NCBI GenBank assembly: GCA_013202535.1
Contig: JABMRP010000144.1
Coordinates: 1 to 6,353, forward strand
DNA: 6,353 nt
Direction of reading: 5' to 3'
Source: Planctomycetota bacterium
Lineage (GTDB): Bacteria; Planctomycetota; Planctomycetia; Pirellulales; Thermoguttaceae
Shown here: positions 1 through 6,100 of the stretch, piece by piece
Numbering within the stretch: the stretch's first letter is position 1
Layout of the letters: each line of letters opens with the position of its first letter
Position numbers and translations under genes: made by a program
Notes under the pieces: generated by a model
The model's database searches: none
The model's input: the letters and a program-made list of their open reading frames with translations, nothing else
Told to the model about the DNA's origin: nothing

Positions 1-194
1 GTGGCCACCGTGCGACTCGGGCGGCGCACCTGCCGCTGGGCCAGACGCAGTCCCTCGAAAGCCTGCGGACTGGTCACTTCATGGACCAACTGCAGGTCGA
101 TGTACAAAACGGTCTGCTTCCCCGATTCGGCATGAACGACATGTGCGTCCCAGATCTTCTGGAACATCGTCCGCGGAGCGTCGGATTCACTCAT
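1..194 (-). CDS. leuC: 3-isopropylmalate dehydratase large subunit (partial, N-terminus)
   Basis: Only the first 64 codons are in the window; the gene runs off the left edge. LeuC, with LeuD, is the cytoplasmic [4Fe-4S] aconitase-family enzyme that isomerises 2-isopropylmalate to 3-isopropylmalate in leucine biosynthesis. The translation begins MSESDAPRTMFQKIWDAHVV and continues through YIDLQLVHEVTSPQAFEGLR to RPSRTVAT. The conserved N-terminal LeuC pattern (KxWDAHVV, LYID, HEVTSPQAF, then R-P-x-x-T-x-A-T) is therefore present in the right order and spacing. The catalytic and cluster-binding residues lie beyond the window. The ATG at 192-194 is chosen because the protein starts at the usual family position; a GAGGA ribosome-binding motif lies at 209-213, with a rather long 14-nt spacer. 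A promoter-like motif lies just upstream at 225-245. leuD would be expected downstream but cannot be seen. Confidence 0.93.
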   Translation of the reverse strand, partial: MSESDAPRTMFQKIWDAHVVHAESGKQTVLYIDLQLVHEVTSPQAFEGLRLAQRQVRRPSRTVA

Positions 195-224
195 GGCGGT
201 TGGCGTTTTCCTCGATGGTAAAGC

Positions 225-245
225 GATGATACCCAATTCTCCAAG
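225..245 (-). promoter_or_regulatory. Promoter-like motif upstream of leuC
   Basis: Read on the minus strand the motif is CTTGGAGAATTGGG followed by TATCATC. TATCAT (226-231) is a good -10 hexamer and would give a leader of roughly 25 nt before the leuC ATG at 194. It matches 18 of 21 positions of the copy upstream of the winged-helix gene (4252-4272), whose -10 is the perfect TATAAT. No TTGACA-like -35 box is visible at the normal distance; the expected -35 zone falls inside the adjoining inverted-repeat arm. Recurrence directly upstream of two unrelated genes in the same orientation is the main argument for a promoter. It could instead be part of a dispersed repeat. Confidence 0.5.
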
Positions 246-374
246 TAGCAGGCACACTCCGTGTGCCGTCCGCCCGCGACGCCACTGGACACGACGCGCT
301 CGTCGAATCATGACCACGACACGGCCGACCCCCATACTACTTTAGGCTACGGCACACGGAGTGTGCCTGCTACT
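244..374. repeat. 131-bp element with perfect 26-bp inverted ends (REP pair)
   Basis: The left arm (244-269, AGTAGCAGGCACACTCCGTG then TGCCGT) is the exact reverse complement of the right arm (349-374). Each arm also folds on itself, since GGCACAC, TCC, GTGTGCC forms a 7-bp stem with a 3-nt loop. The structure is therefore two REP-like hairpins in head-to-head orientation around a 79-nt centre, like a bacterial interspersed mosaic element or a tiny MITE. No coding capacity is seen. The left arm directly abuts the leuC promoter-like motif, and the element separates the two copies of that motif. A related GTAGCAGG-type hairpin occurs at 2875-2903, so this is probably a genome-wide family; that last point is inference. 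Confidence 0.85.
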
Positions 375-406
375 ACGGGGGGAGACACGCCCGACCGGCA
401 AAAGGA

Positions 407-444
407 AACCGGAATTATACCCGATCCCCCAAGGAAAGCCACAG
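407..444 (-). promoter_or_regulatory. Second copy of the promoter-like motif
   Basis: These 38 nt match 4247-4284 with only three differences. On the minus strand the shared block reads CTGTGGCTTTCC, then CTTGG-rich sequence, then GGGTATAAT and CCGGTT. The TATAAT is at 414-419. It points leftward at leuC, but the 131-bp inverted-repeat element lies between it and the leuC-proximal copy. It may be a distal leuC promoter, the original promoter displaced by insertion of the element, or simply a dispersed repeat. No gene starts immediately downstream of it. Confidence 0.45.
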
Positions 445-709
445 GGCCGTTTGCCATACCGCGATCAACCATTGCGTCGGTGACGGCGCGACAAGGCAAC
501 TTGATCGGCTACCGGGGGCCAGGAACAGCTTCCGACTCGTCCCGCCAGGGAAATTCTCGGGGAAATCCCTCAAAACCCGCGAGCTTTTTCGGGCGCCCGC
601 TTTCGGCTTGACTTCCATGGGTCGCCCATTCAGACTTGAAATAACGCCGTTAGGGCGAGTCTGGCGCCCGCCGGATCCCGAACGGCTGGTACATAAAGAG
701 GAGAGAGTC

Positions 710-1468
710 ATGAATCGCTTCCGTTACGTTCTGCTGGCAATCGTCACCCTAATGATTTCGGTCAACTTCGGACAGGCGGCGCTGATCAGCGTGGACTTCG
801 TTGGTGGTGGTAGTGGTGGCAATCCTTCCAGCTTGCCACCCTCGGGTGACACGACCCTTGCTGCCGGGCTCGCGCAGAATACGGACGGCCTGATCTTCAC
901 CGGTCAGACCGGAGCGTGGAACGCACTCGATGTCACTCCCTATGGGAACGCCAACTACGGAGCCGTCTCGACGGGGCTCTTATCCGACGGCAGCGGCGCT
1001 TCAACCACCGTGACACTCACGGTGGGCAGCCACCGAGGCAACTGGCCTTACGAGGACGGCAACCTGCGCCATGAAGCGGCCTCGACTTGGTATAGTGGTC
1101 CCGTCAGTTTGGAGTTGGCCGGTCTGAATCCCGGTACGGAATACGATCTGGCTGTTTTTGGCGTCGAGGGCAACCTGCACATTTGGAATAACCCCAGTTC
1201 GCCGTACCCGGAAATGATCGCCAACGGAGTCACGGCTATCTACGATTCGGAAGGCGACTTCAACTGGGCGTCCCTCACGGCCGACGTGGACGGGAAGATC
1301 CTCGCCACGCTCCCGGTTGTTCCTGGCGGCGGCAACCTTGAGGGCGGGAGCATCACCGGCCTCCAGTTGGCGGAAGTCGCCTCTGGCGTCCCCGAGCCCT
1401 CCACGTTCGTGCTCTTGGCCCTGGGCCTTCTTGGGCTGGGATGGTTCAAGTGGCGGCGGCGGGGCTAA
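710..1468 (+). CDS. PEP-CTERM sorting-domain protein, exported
   Basis: A 252-residue exported protein of unknown specific function. Residues 1-23 form a signal peptide: basic MNRFR, a hydrophobic core, and a likely cleavage after GQA. The C-terminus is a textbook PEP-CTERM signal: VPEPS at 227-231, a hydrophobic helix at about 232-245, and a terminal basic cluster KWRRRG. By family knowledge this tail is recognised and cleaved by an exosortase after Sec export, leading to surface or extracellular localisation. The mature part is Gly/Ser/Thr-rich and beta-like, with LAGLNPGTEYDLAVFG at 136-151 resembling the LxGLxPGTxYDL strand motif of PEP-CTERM beta-sandwich domains. The ATG at 710 is preferred over the upstream in-frame TTG at 608 because GAGGAG (698-703) sits 6 nt before it and the signal peptide starts there. 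It is the only plus-strand gene and converges on the oxidoreductase gene. No exosortase is in the window. Confidence 0.9.
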   Translation: MNRFRYVLLAIVTLMISVNFGQAALISVDFVGGGSGGNPSSLPPSGDTTLAAGLAQNTDGLIFTGQTGAWNALDVTPYGNANYGAVSTGLLSDGSGASTTVTLTVGSHRGNWPYEDGNLRHEAASTWYSGPVSLELAGLNPGTEYDLAVFGVEGNLHIWNNPSSPYPEMIANGVTAIYDSEGDFNWASLTADVDGKILATLPVVPGGGNLEGGSITGLQLAEVASGVPEPSTFVLLALGLLGLGWFKWRRRG

Positions 1469-1471
1469 CAA

Positions 1472-1497
1472 CCCGTCAAGGGGCCAACGATGACGGG
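1472..1497. terminator. Possible bidirectional terminator hairpin between convergent genes
   Basis: CCCGTCA (1472-1478) pairs with TGACGGG (1491-1497), giving a 7-bp stem with a 12-nt loop, placed 3 nt after the PEP-CTERM stop codon and 28 nt before the last base of the oxidoreductase gene. The position between convergent ends suits a shared terminator. There is no proper T-tract on either side, so it is a weak intrinsic terminator at best. Confidence 0.35.
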
Positions 1498-1525
1498 CGA
1501 TGGCATCGACCAGGAGCCTGAGCAA

Positions 1526-2848
1526 TTATATCCCCCACCCCTTGCGATACTCGCGCCGGATAAACGCGTCGCCTTCGGGCCAGTTGCTTGCCCGCATGGC
1601 GGCGGCGTCCCACGCGATCTTCTTGCCGGCTCGCTGTGCCAGACATCCCAGCAGCATGATCTCCGTTAACGGGGCGGCGAAATCGACGAAATTGCAGAAC
1701 GTCGCCGGGCCACCCTTACAGGCCGCGATCCACTCATGGTGATGGCCGGCCGATCGCGGGACCGTTGCCGCGGGGGGCTTCCAGTCGCGAAACTTTTCCT
1801 CGGGCAGCAGGTGCCAGTCGCCGCCCGTCCATCCGATCGAATAGAGCGTGCCCTGCTCGCCAACCAGAATCGCACCGTTGCCGGCAACCGGTCGCCCGCC
1901 GATCAGGTCGCTCGACGGTTTCTTACCGCCGTCGTACCAGTGGAGCGTCACCGGCGGCAGAGCGCCCCGGGCGGGGAATTCGATGCGGAGGATCGACCAG
2001 GCCGGAAACGTCTCGCGGCCCAGCCCCGATGTCTGTACGATCTCGGCCGAAACCGGCAACCCCAACTGTAATCCCACGAACGGCATCGCCGCATTGTGGA
2101 TGCCCATGTCGCCGATCGCCCCGGTGCCGAAATCCTTCCATCCGCGCCACTTAAACGGCACGTAGGCCGGATGGTACGGACGCTCGGGCGCGGGACCGAG
2201 CCAAAGATCCCACTGCAAGCTGCCGGGAATCGGTGGCGTGTCTTTCGGACGGTCGACGCCCTGCGGCCACCAGCCCGCGGCGCGATCCGTCCAGACGTGC
2301 ATCTCGCGTACCGGACCGAGCACGCCGGATCGCACGGCTTCCACCCCGGCGCGGGAGCCGTCGCCGGCCATCCCTTGCGTGCCCATCTGCGTCGCCACGC
2401 TGTTCTTCTTCGCCTCGGTGGCCATCAGCCGGGCTTCCTCGATGCTCCACGTGAGCGGTTTCTCGCAGTAGACGTGCTTCCCCAGTCGCATCGCCCGGAT
2501 CGACGCCGGGGCGTGTACATGGTCGGGCGTACAGACGACGACCGCGTCGATCTGCTGGTGCATCTGGTCGAGCATCTTCCGGAAGTCACGAAACTTCCTG
2601 GCGTTGGGATGTTGTCCAAAGGCCTTCGCCGCCCGACGTTCGTCCACGTCGCAAAGCGCCACGATATTCTCACTCGCCAACCCCGCGAGACTGAACCCGG
2701 CTTGCCCCCCGGCCCCGACGAAAGCGATGTTGAGTTGATCGTTGGGCGATCGATCTTGCCCGGATGCGCGACGCCCGGACCAAACGAGCCCCACGCCAGC
2801 AAGACCCGCATTTCGCAACATCCGGCGACGAGTTATTTTGTTCGACAC
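1526..2848 (-). CDS. Tat-exported Gfo/Idh/MocA family NAD(P)-dependent oxidoreductase
   Basis: This 440-residue protein has the family's usual length. Residues 1-30 form a twin-arginine signal: TRRRMLRN, a hydrophobic stretch GLAGVGLVWS, and a likely cleavage near ASGQ. The Rossmann domain follows: LNIAFVGAGGQAG at 39-51 (nucleotide loop), CDVDE at 66-70 after the second strand, and VVVCTPDHVH at 103-112. The CEKP signature at 128-131 carries the lysine typical of sugar and inositol dehydrogenases. GDMGIHN at 246-252 supplies the conserved aspartate/histidine of the C-terminal substrate domain. The family oxidises or reduces sugars, inositols and related compounds; the substrate here cannot be told. 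Planctomycetes carry many Tat-secreted paralogues, presumably acting on polysaccharide breakdown products in the periplasm (inference). Translation starts at GTG 2846-2848, supported by AGGAG (2858-2862) with a 9-nt spacer and by the complete Tat signal. A REP-like hairpin lies in the short gap to the kinase gene upstream. Confidence 0.92.
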   Translation of the reverse strand: MSNKITRRRMLRNAGLAGVGLVWSGRRASGQDRSPNDQLNIAFVGAGGQAGFSLAGLASENIVALCDVDERRAAKAFGQHPNARKFRDFRKMLDQMHQQIDAVVVCTPDHVHAPASIRAMRLGKHVYCEKPLTWSIEEARLMATEAKKNSVATQMGTQGMAGDGSRAGVEAVRSGVLGPVREMHVWTDRAAGWWPQGVDRPKDTPPIPGSLQWDLWLGPAPERPYHPAYVPFKWRGWKDFGTGAIGDMGIHNAAMPFVGLQLGLPVSAEIVQTSGLGRETFPAWSILRIEFPARGALPPVTLHWYDGGKKPSSDLIGGRPVAGNGAILVGEQGTLYSIGWTGGDWHLLPEEKFRDWKPPAATVPRSAGHHHEWIAACKGGPATFCNFVDFAAPLTEIMLLGCLAQRAGKKIAWDAAAMRASNWPEGDAFIRREYRKGWGI

Positions 2849-2874
2849 GGTAGGGTTCTCCTGGAAAGGTATTC

Positions 2875-2903
2875 CTAGCAGGCTCGCTGAGCGTTCCTGC
2901 TAC
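2875..2903. repeat. REP-like hairpin upstream of the oxidoreductase gene
   Basis: TAGCAGG (2876-2882) pairs with CCTGCTA (2896-2902), and the interior has a second small stem, GCTC/GAGC, around GCT. The arms share the AGCAGG core with the element at 244-374, so the two probably belong to one repeat family. It lies in the 78-nt gap between the kinase 1 stop codon and the oxidoreductase GTG, 12 nt upstream of the oxidoreductase ribosome-binding site. In that place it could end transcription from the kinase operon, stabilise its 3' end, or be neutral. A second small palindrome, GGGGATTCCCC, follows at 2907-2917. Confidence 0.65.
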
Positions 2904-2926
2904 TTTGGGGATTCCCCTGCCTGGGC

Positions 2927-3841
2927 TTACCAAATTGCACGGCGCTTATTACGTACGCGTGCCTGCTTGACCGCGCTGGCGAAAATGCCGCCCCACATGT
3001 CGTGAAATCGGCTAACACTCTCGCGTGACTGGGGGTTCAACTCAAGCATGCGGTTGATGATGCCCGCAATTGGGCTCGACAGGCGCCCTGGAATCGCCCC
3101 TAACGGCTCAAGCTCGACGGGATCTGCGAATGCCGCGGTCTCTTTCTGTGGATTCTGTCCAGTGAATAGCTCGGCCAGGACAAGTCCGAGCTGAAATACG
3201 TCGCTACTCGTAGTTGGCGGAGCCTCTCCGTTTAGGTACGAGACCAGATCCGGCGTTCGGTAGTGGTACGGCATACCCACCCCAAGGCTTTCCTTGAGGA
3301 TATCGCGGTCTTCATCATCTCCCGCGTCGACGCGTTTAATCAGACCGAAGTCACCAAGAACGCACGACCGTCCTTTGACAAAGATGTTTTTCGGTTTGAT
3401 GTCGCGGTGAACAACGGGAGGATCTTGATTTTCGAGGTAGGTGAGGGCCGACAGCAGTTGCAGGGCAAAGCTGGTCTTCTCGACCATTCGGAGCTTCTTT
3501 TTGCTTTTCATTACCTGGTGAAGCGTATTCGGTAAGTACTCGGCAACAAGGAAGGGATGCTTTGCGTCGAAAACGCCGCTGTCGAATACACGCATGACGC
3601 TCGGGTGATCAGATCGCTGAAGGAAGTCGATTTCCTTGATGAAGCTCTCACGACGATCTGGTTTAGAAAGTTCTCTGAAGATCTTGATTGCGAACAGGAC
3701 GCCGCGATGCGGACCAGATGTCGCCACTGTCAGGTATGTTGTGGCATTGCCACCTTCGCCCAGTTGCTGCAAGTTTCTGTACAGTACATCAGCTTCGGAA
3801 AGAACATGCTGGTCCAAGTCAAGGTTGATCGAGTCGGGCAT
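2927..3841 (-). CDS. Soluble Hanks-type Ser/Thr protein kinase
   Basis: The 304-residue protein is essentially a bare kinase domain. Subdomains are in order: glycine loop LGEGGNATTYL at 27-37, ATP lysine K53 in FAIK, helix-C glutamate E70 in IKEIDFL, catalytic loop HRDIKPKN at 145-152, metal-binding DFG at 164-166, and SSDVFQLG at 212-219. R273 is in the place of the subdomain XI arginine. All catalytic residues are kept, so it should be active. The usual APE motif after the activation segment is replaced by RTPD (195-198). There is no membrane helix and no sensor domain, and the tail is basic (KQARVRNKRRAIW). It should phosphorylate Ser/Thr in the cytoplasm; the target is unknown. It starts 65 nt after the stop codon of the small winged-helix-like gene, probably in one operon, and that protein is the obvious candidate partner. 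Two sampled 60-nt lines of this gene are about 52% GC against about 63% for a line of kinase 2. The ATG at 3841 has only a weak GGA upstream. Confidence 0.93.
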   Translation of the reverse strand: MPDSINLDLDQHVLSEADVLYRNLQQLGEGGNATTYLTVATSGPHRGVLFAIKIFRELSKPDRRESFIKEIDFLQRSDHPSVMRVFDSGVFDAKHPFLVAEYLPNTLHQVMKSKKKLRMVEKTSFALQLLSALTYLENQDPPVVHRDIKPKNIFVKGRSCVLGDFGLIKRVDAGDDEDRDILKESLGVGMPYHYRTPDLVSYLNGEAPPTTSSDVFQLGLVLAELFTGQNPQKETAAFADPVELEPLGAIPGRLSSPIAGIINRMLELNPQSRESVSRFHDMWGGIFASAVKQARVRNKRRAIW

Positions 3842-3906
3842 TCGGCAATTCCAGGAGCCGGATTGTCGTCGAATGAGGCGCAGCCAGCACTTGCTGGGAG
3901 GAGTTC

Positions 3907-4176
3907 CTAGTGCTGAGCACGTTCTGCATGTTCAGCAACATGAAAGAACGGAGAGCCGGGGTTCGAGATGTCGTAGCCCCAGGAGAGCTTGCCGGTGCGA
4001 AAAAGTTCGTGCCAGGCCGTCAACACAAGCTGCTCATGTTCCAGCCTTTCACTACCGCCAAAATGCCGCTGCATGGCTTCTCGCAGGACGACAGTTTCCT
4101 GCGCAACCCCGGGCCCCTGTTTGATGTATTCTCTCGCAATCTCTAGCAATGCGTTCTCAAGTTCGGCGAGCGTCAT
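3907..4176 (-). CDS. Small winged-helix-like hypothetical protein paired with kinase
   Basis: An 89-residue protein that I do not assign to a named family. The start at 4176 is chosen over the in-frame ATG at 4218 because a strong GGAGGG (4184-4189) sits 7 nt before it. The sequence suggests three helices (about 3-19, 27-38 and 47-60) followed by a short beta-wing, GKLSWGYDISNPGSPFFHV (62-80). That layout fits a winged helix-turn-helix fold, which would point to nucleic-acid or protein binding. The W-G-Y/N-P/FFHV block has the look of a conserved motif rather than random sequence. No signal peptide, membrane helix or catalytic motif is seen. It comes first in a probable operon with the soluble kinase, 65 nt upstream, and follows the promoter-like motif at 4247-4284. 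Its role could be a regulator, adaptor or kinase substrate; this is inference from the pairing. Confidence 0.75.
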   Translation of the reverse strand: MTLAELENALLEIAREYIKQGPGVAQETVVLREAMQRHFGGSERLEHEQLVLTAWHELFRTGKLSWGYDISNPGSPFFHVAEHAERAQH

Positions 4177-4246
4177 GTCTGTTCCCTCCGATGGATTCTG
4201 TAAATCGAACCGGCTCATTCACAGCCCAACGTTTCCGAAATGCGCC

Positions 4247-4284
4247 AACCGGTATTATACCCAATTCCCCAAGGAAAGCCACAG
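4247..4284 (-). promoter_or_regulatory. Promoter-like motif for the small protein/kinase operon
   Basis: On the minus strand this reads CTGTGGCTTTCC, CTTGGGGAATTGGG and then a perfect TATAAT (4254-4259), followed by ACCGGTT. Transcription would begin near 4247, giving a leader of about 70 nt before the ATG at 4176. There is no consensus TTGACA at -35; the hexamer 17 nt upstream is GTGGCT. The same 38-nt block recurs at 407-444 with three differences, and its 3' half recurs before leuC. It lies 28 nt past the kinase 2 stop codon, so the operon can be expressed independently of kinase 2. Confidence 0.55.
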
Positions 4285-4294
4285 CCCCAACGTT

Positions 4295-4320
4295 ACCCTC
4301 CTCACACCCTCCTCACACCC
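4295..4320. repeat. 11-nt tandem repeat across the kinase 2 stop codon
   Basis: The unit ACCCTCCTCAC occurs twice in a row (4295-4305, 4306-4316) and is followed by ACCC. The kinase 2 stop codon (TGA, read from 4315 to 4313) lies in the second unit. A slippage duplication of one unit would fall after the stop and leave the protein unchanged. Confidence 0.7.
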
Positions 4321-5983
4321 TTTCCACTTCCTCCCGATGCGGCTCCGGCGTCACCTTGCGCTGTCGCCACCACGCGGCCGCTTCGGCGCGGGACCAGGCT
4401 TCCGCGCCGTCGCATTCGGCCAGTGCGCGGGCCATGCTTTCGGCGGTGGGAAATCGGTCGTCGGGCGATTTGGCCAGGCAACGCAGGATCACCCGTTCCA
4501 GGTCGGCCGGCACGTCGGTGCGATGCTGCGACGGGGGCGTGACTTCCTTCTGGGCATGGGCCAGCATCACGTGGATCGGCTTGTCGCCTTCAAACGGCGG
4601 CTGGCCGGTCAGCAGGTAGTAGCCAACCGCCCCCAGCGAGTAAAGGTCGCTACGGCCGTCCGGTTCGCCGTCTCCGACGGCCTGTTCGGGCGACATGAAC
4701 AGGGGGCTGCCTGCAATCACCCCGTCGTGGGTCAACTGGGGATCGTCCTCCTCGAGCATCGGCTTGACCAGACCGAAATCGAGTACCTTGACGACGTCGT
4801 GCATACCGCCGCGATACGCGGCAAAGATGTTTCCCGGCTTGATGTCGCGGTGGATCAGATGGGCGTCGTGCGCCTCGCGCAGCGCCCCACATGCCTGCCG
4901 CAACAGGCAGATCACCCGCTCCGGCGGCATCGGGCCATAGCGCTCGACCAACTCTGCCAGACTCATGCCCGGCAGATACTCCATCACATAGTAAAAGGTC
5001 CCGTCGGCCGTACTGCCGTAATCGTAGATATCGATCGTATTCCAATGCGACAGTTTGGCGGTGGCGTGGACCTCGCGTTGAAAACGGGCCAATTGTCGCG
5101 GGTCGTTTGCCTTACCGGGATGGATCAGCTTCACCGCACACGGCCGGCTGAGCAACTGGTGCTCGGCCAGATAGACCTCTCCCATGCCGCCGGCGCCGAT
5201 CCGCCGCTTCAGCCGATATTGGCCCAACCGCCGGGCCTCGAATGCCTCGCGCCGCAACGTGCCGATCGTGTGGACTCCCACCACACTGCCCGTCCAGGCA
5301 ACGAGCATCACCAGGGGATAGTTGAGAATCTGATCGGCGGTGGCCACCTCCCGCAATGCGGCGTGCCGGATCAACATCCAGATCACCATCACGACCGGTA
5401 GCGAGGCCATCAAGCCGATCACCACGCCGGCTCGGCGCCATGTGTTGGGAATGAACAGCGCGTAAGTGAAGATCAGCAGCAGCCAGGGCCCGCCGCGGAA
5501 CTCGAAGTACTGGTTCTCATCGCAACATTGGAGGGTCGAAAAATGTTGTGCGGCAAGGAAAAGGGCTGCCGGCGCGCCGAAGACGATCAGTTCGATCATC
5601 CGTAAGGAGCCAAGTTTCATCTCGCAACGCCGGCACGCCATGACCGCGACCAACCCCAGTACGACCGTGACCGCGGCGTGAAAGGAGAAGAGGAAGGCGG
5701 CACCCGATCGCGGGGAATCGAGCATCAGGCTGGATTTGACCAGGAACGTGGCGAATCCCGCGAACAGAACCACGGCGGCCACGCGCAGCCGCCCGCGCAG
5801 CAAGGAGGCTGTCTCGCCGGTCAGCCGCGGGCCGCTGCCCTCGACCAGTGCCACCGGCCGCGGGCCGACTCGCTCGGCGGATGACGCCTCGCGAAGCGCC
5901 GACGGTGTGCCACTCGAACTGGTATCTGCAATGGTAGGGTCGAGTGGAGACATTCCACCCGACGGATGGGGCTCGTCGGACAT
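4313..5983 (-). CDS. Membrane-anchored Hanks-type Ser/Thr protein kinase
   Basis: A 556-residue receptor-like kinase. Residues 1-60 are a disordered, Pro/Ser-rich cytoplasmic tail. About six hydrophobic helices follow (roughly 66-84, 94-117, 129-147, 166-180, 184-205 and 219-237). The kinase domain spans about 256-525. Its key elements are GAGGMGEVYLAE at 263-274, K285 in CAVK, E304 in helix C, HRDIKPGN at 378-385, LDFG at 401-404, SPE (431-433) in the APE position, and SDLYSLG at 445-451. The domain looks complete and catalytically competent. The usual PASTA or repeat domains are absent, and the membrane domain precedes the kinase, the reverse of PknB-type architecture. The membrane part has cysteine pairs C117/C120 and C153/C154. 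It probably senses a membrane signal and phosphorylates cytosolic Ser/Thr targets (inference). The ATG at 5981-5983 has AAAGG about 8 nt upstream; an in-frame ATG at codon 11 is less well placed. The gene ends 137 nt before the small winged-helix-like gene, which has its own promoter-like motif. Confidence 0.93.
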   Translation of the reverse strand: MSDEPHPSGGMSPLDPTIADTSSSGTPSALREASSAERVGPRPVALVEGSGPRLTGETASLLRGRLRVAAVVLFAGFATFLVKSSLMLDSPRSGAAFLFSFHAAVTVVLGLVAVMACRRCEMKLGSLRMIELIVFGAPAALFLAAQHFSTLQCCDENQYFEFRGGPWLLLIFTYALFIPNTWRRAGVVIGLMASLPVVMVIWMLIRHAALREVATADQILNYPLVMLVAWTGSVVGVHTIGTLRREAFEARRLGQYRLKRRIGAGGMGEVYLAEHQLLSRPCAVKLIHPGKANDPRQLARFQREVHATAKLSHWNTIDIYDYGSTADGTFYYVMEYLPGMSLAELVERYGPMPPERVICLLRQACGALREAHDAHLIHRDIKPGNIFAAYRGGMHDVVKVLDFGLVKPMLEEDDPQLTHDGVIAGSPLFMSPEQAVGDGEPDGRSDLYSLGAVGYYLLTGQPPFEGDKPIHVMLAHAQKEVTPPSQHRTDVPADLERVILRCLAKSPDDRFPTAESMARALAECDGAEAWSRAEAAAWWRQRKVTPEPHREEVERV

Positions 5984-6000
5984 TGGCAGCCTTTGCCCAA

Positions 6001-6030
6001 ATGGGGATGATTCACCGATTCCCCATCATA
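6001..6030 (-). promoter_or_regulatory. Leader hairpin and possible -10 box of kinase 2
   Basis: ATGGGGA (6001-6007) pairs with TCCCCAT (6020-6026) around a 12-nt loop. It sits 17 nt upstream of the kinase 2 start and just before the ribosome-binding site. Overlapping its distal edge, minus-strand TATGAT (6025-6030) resembles a -10 box. The hairpin could be an operator for a dimeric regulator or an mRNA leader structure. No convincing -35 box is seen, so the promoter part is weak. Confidence 0.35.
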
Positions 6031-6100
6031 TACAGCAGGCGAGGCTGGGGCGATTGCGAAAACAAAACGGGCGAAAAAAACCGTTGGTCCGATCCTCGCT

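Larger units (their letters stand above)
195..709. other. Intergenic region between leuC and the PEP-CTERM gene
   Basis: This 515-nt stretch between two divergently transcribed genes has no convincing coding sequence. Its left half holds the leuC ribosome-binding site and promoter-like motif (225-245), a 131-bp inverted-repeat element (244-374) and a second promoter-like copy (407-444). From 445 to about 690 I see no gene and no clear sigma-70 promoter for the PEP-CTERM gene. There is only a small palindrome at 617-629 (ATGGG, 3-nt loop, CCCAT) and a 9-nt direct repeat GGCGCCCGC at 592-600 and 663-671. Open frames here (261-611 plus, 415-711 minus) have low-complexity, arginine- and proline-rich translations typical of GC-rich non-coding DNA. 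Confidence 0.7.

Noticed and set aside
261..611. Plus-strand open frame of 116 codons upstream of the PEP-CTERM gene
   Set aside because: It crosses the inverted-repeat element and its product is low-complexity Pro/Arg/Thr-rich sequence. No ribosome-binding site was recognised.
608..643. Possible sigma-70 promoter for the PEP-CTERM gene, TTGACT at 608-613
   Set aside because: No -10-like hexamer lies 16-18 nt downstream; the position expected for it reads CAGACT.
415..711. Minus-strand open frame of 98 codons
   Set aside because: Its start overlaps the PEP-CTERM ribosome-binding site and start codon, the protein has no recognisable feature, and it ends inside the repeat motif at 407-444.
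1001..1525. Minus-strand open frame of 174 codons
   Set aside because: Antisense to the PEP-CTERM gene, which has a signal peptide, a PEP-CTERM tail and a strong ribosome-binding site.
2096..2878. Plus-strand open frame of 260 codons
   Set aside because: Antisense to the oxidoreductase gene, whose Tat signal, Rossmann loop and CEKP motif are unmistakable; this frame has no such features.
3989..5401. Long plus-strand open frame of 470 codons
   Set aside because: It is antisense to kinase 2 and the small winged-helix-like gene, both of which have clear motifs or a strong ribosome-binding site. The translation is His/Arg/Gln-rich with no recognisable domain.
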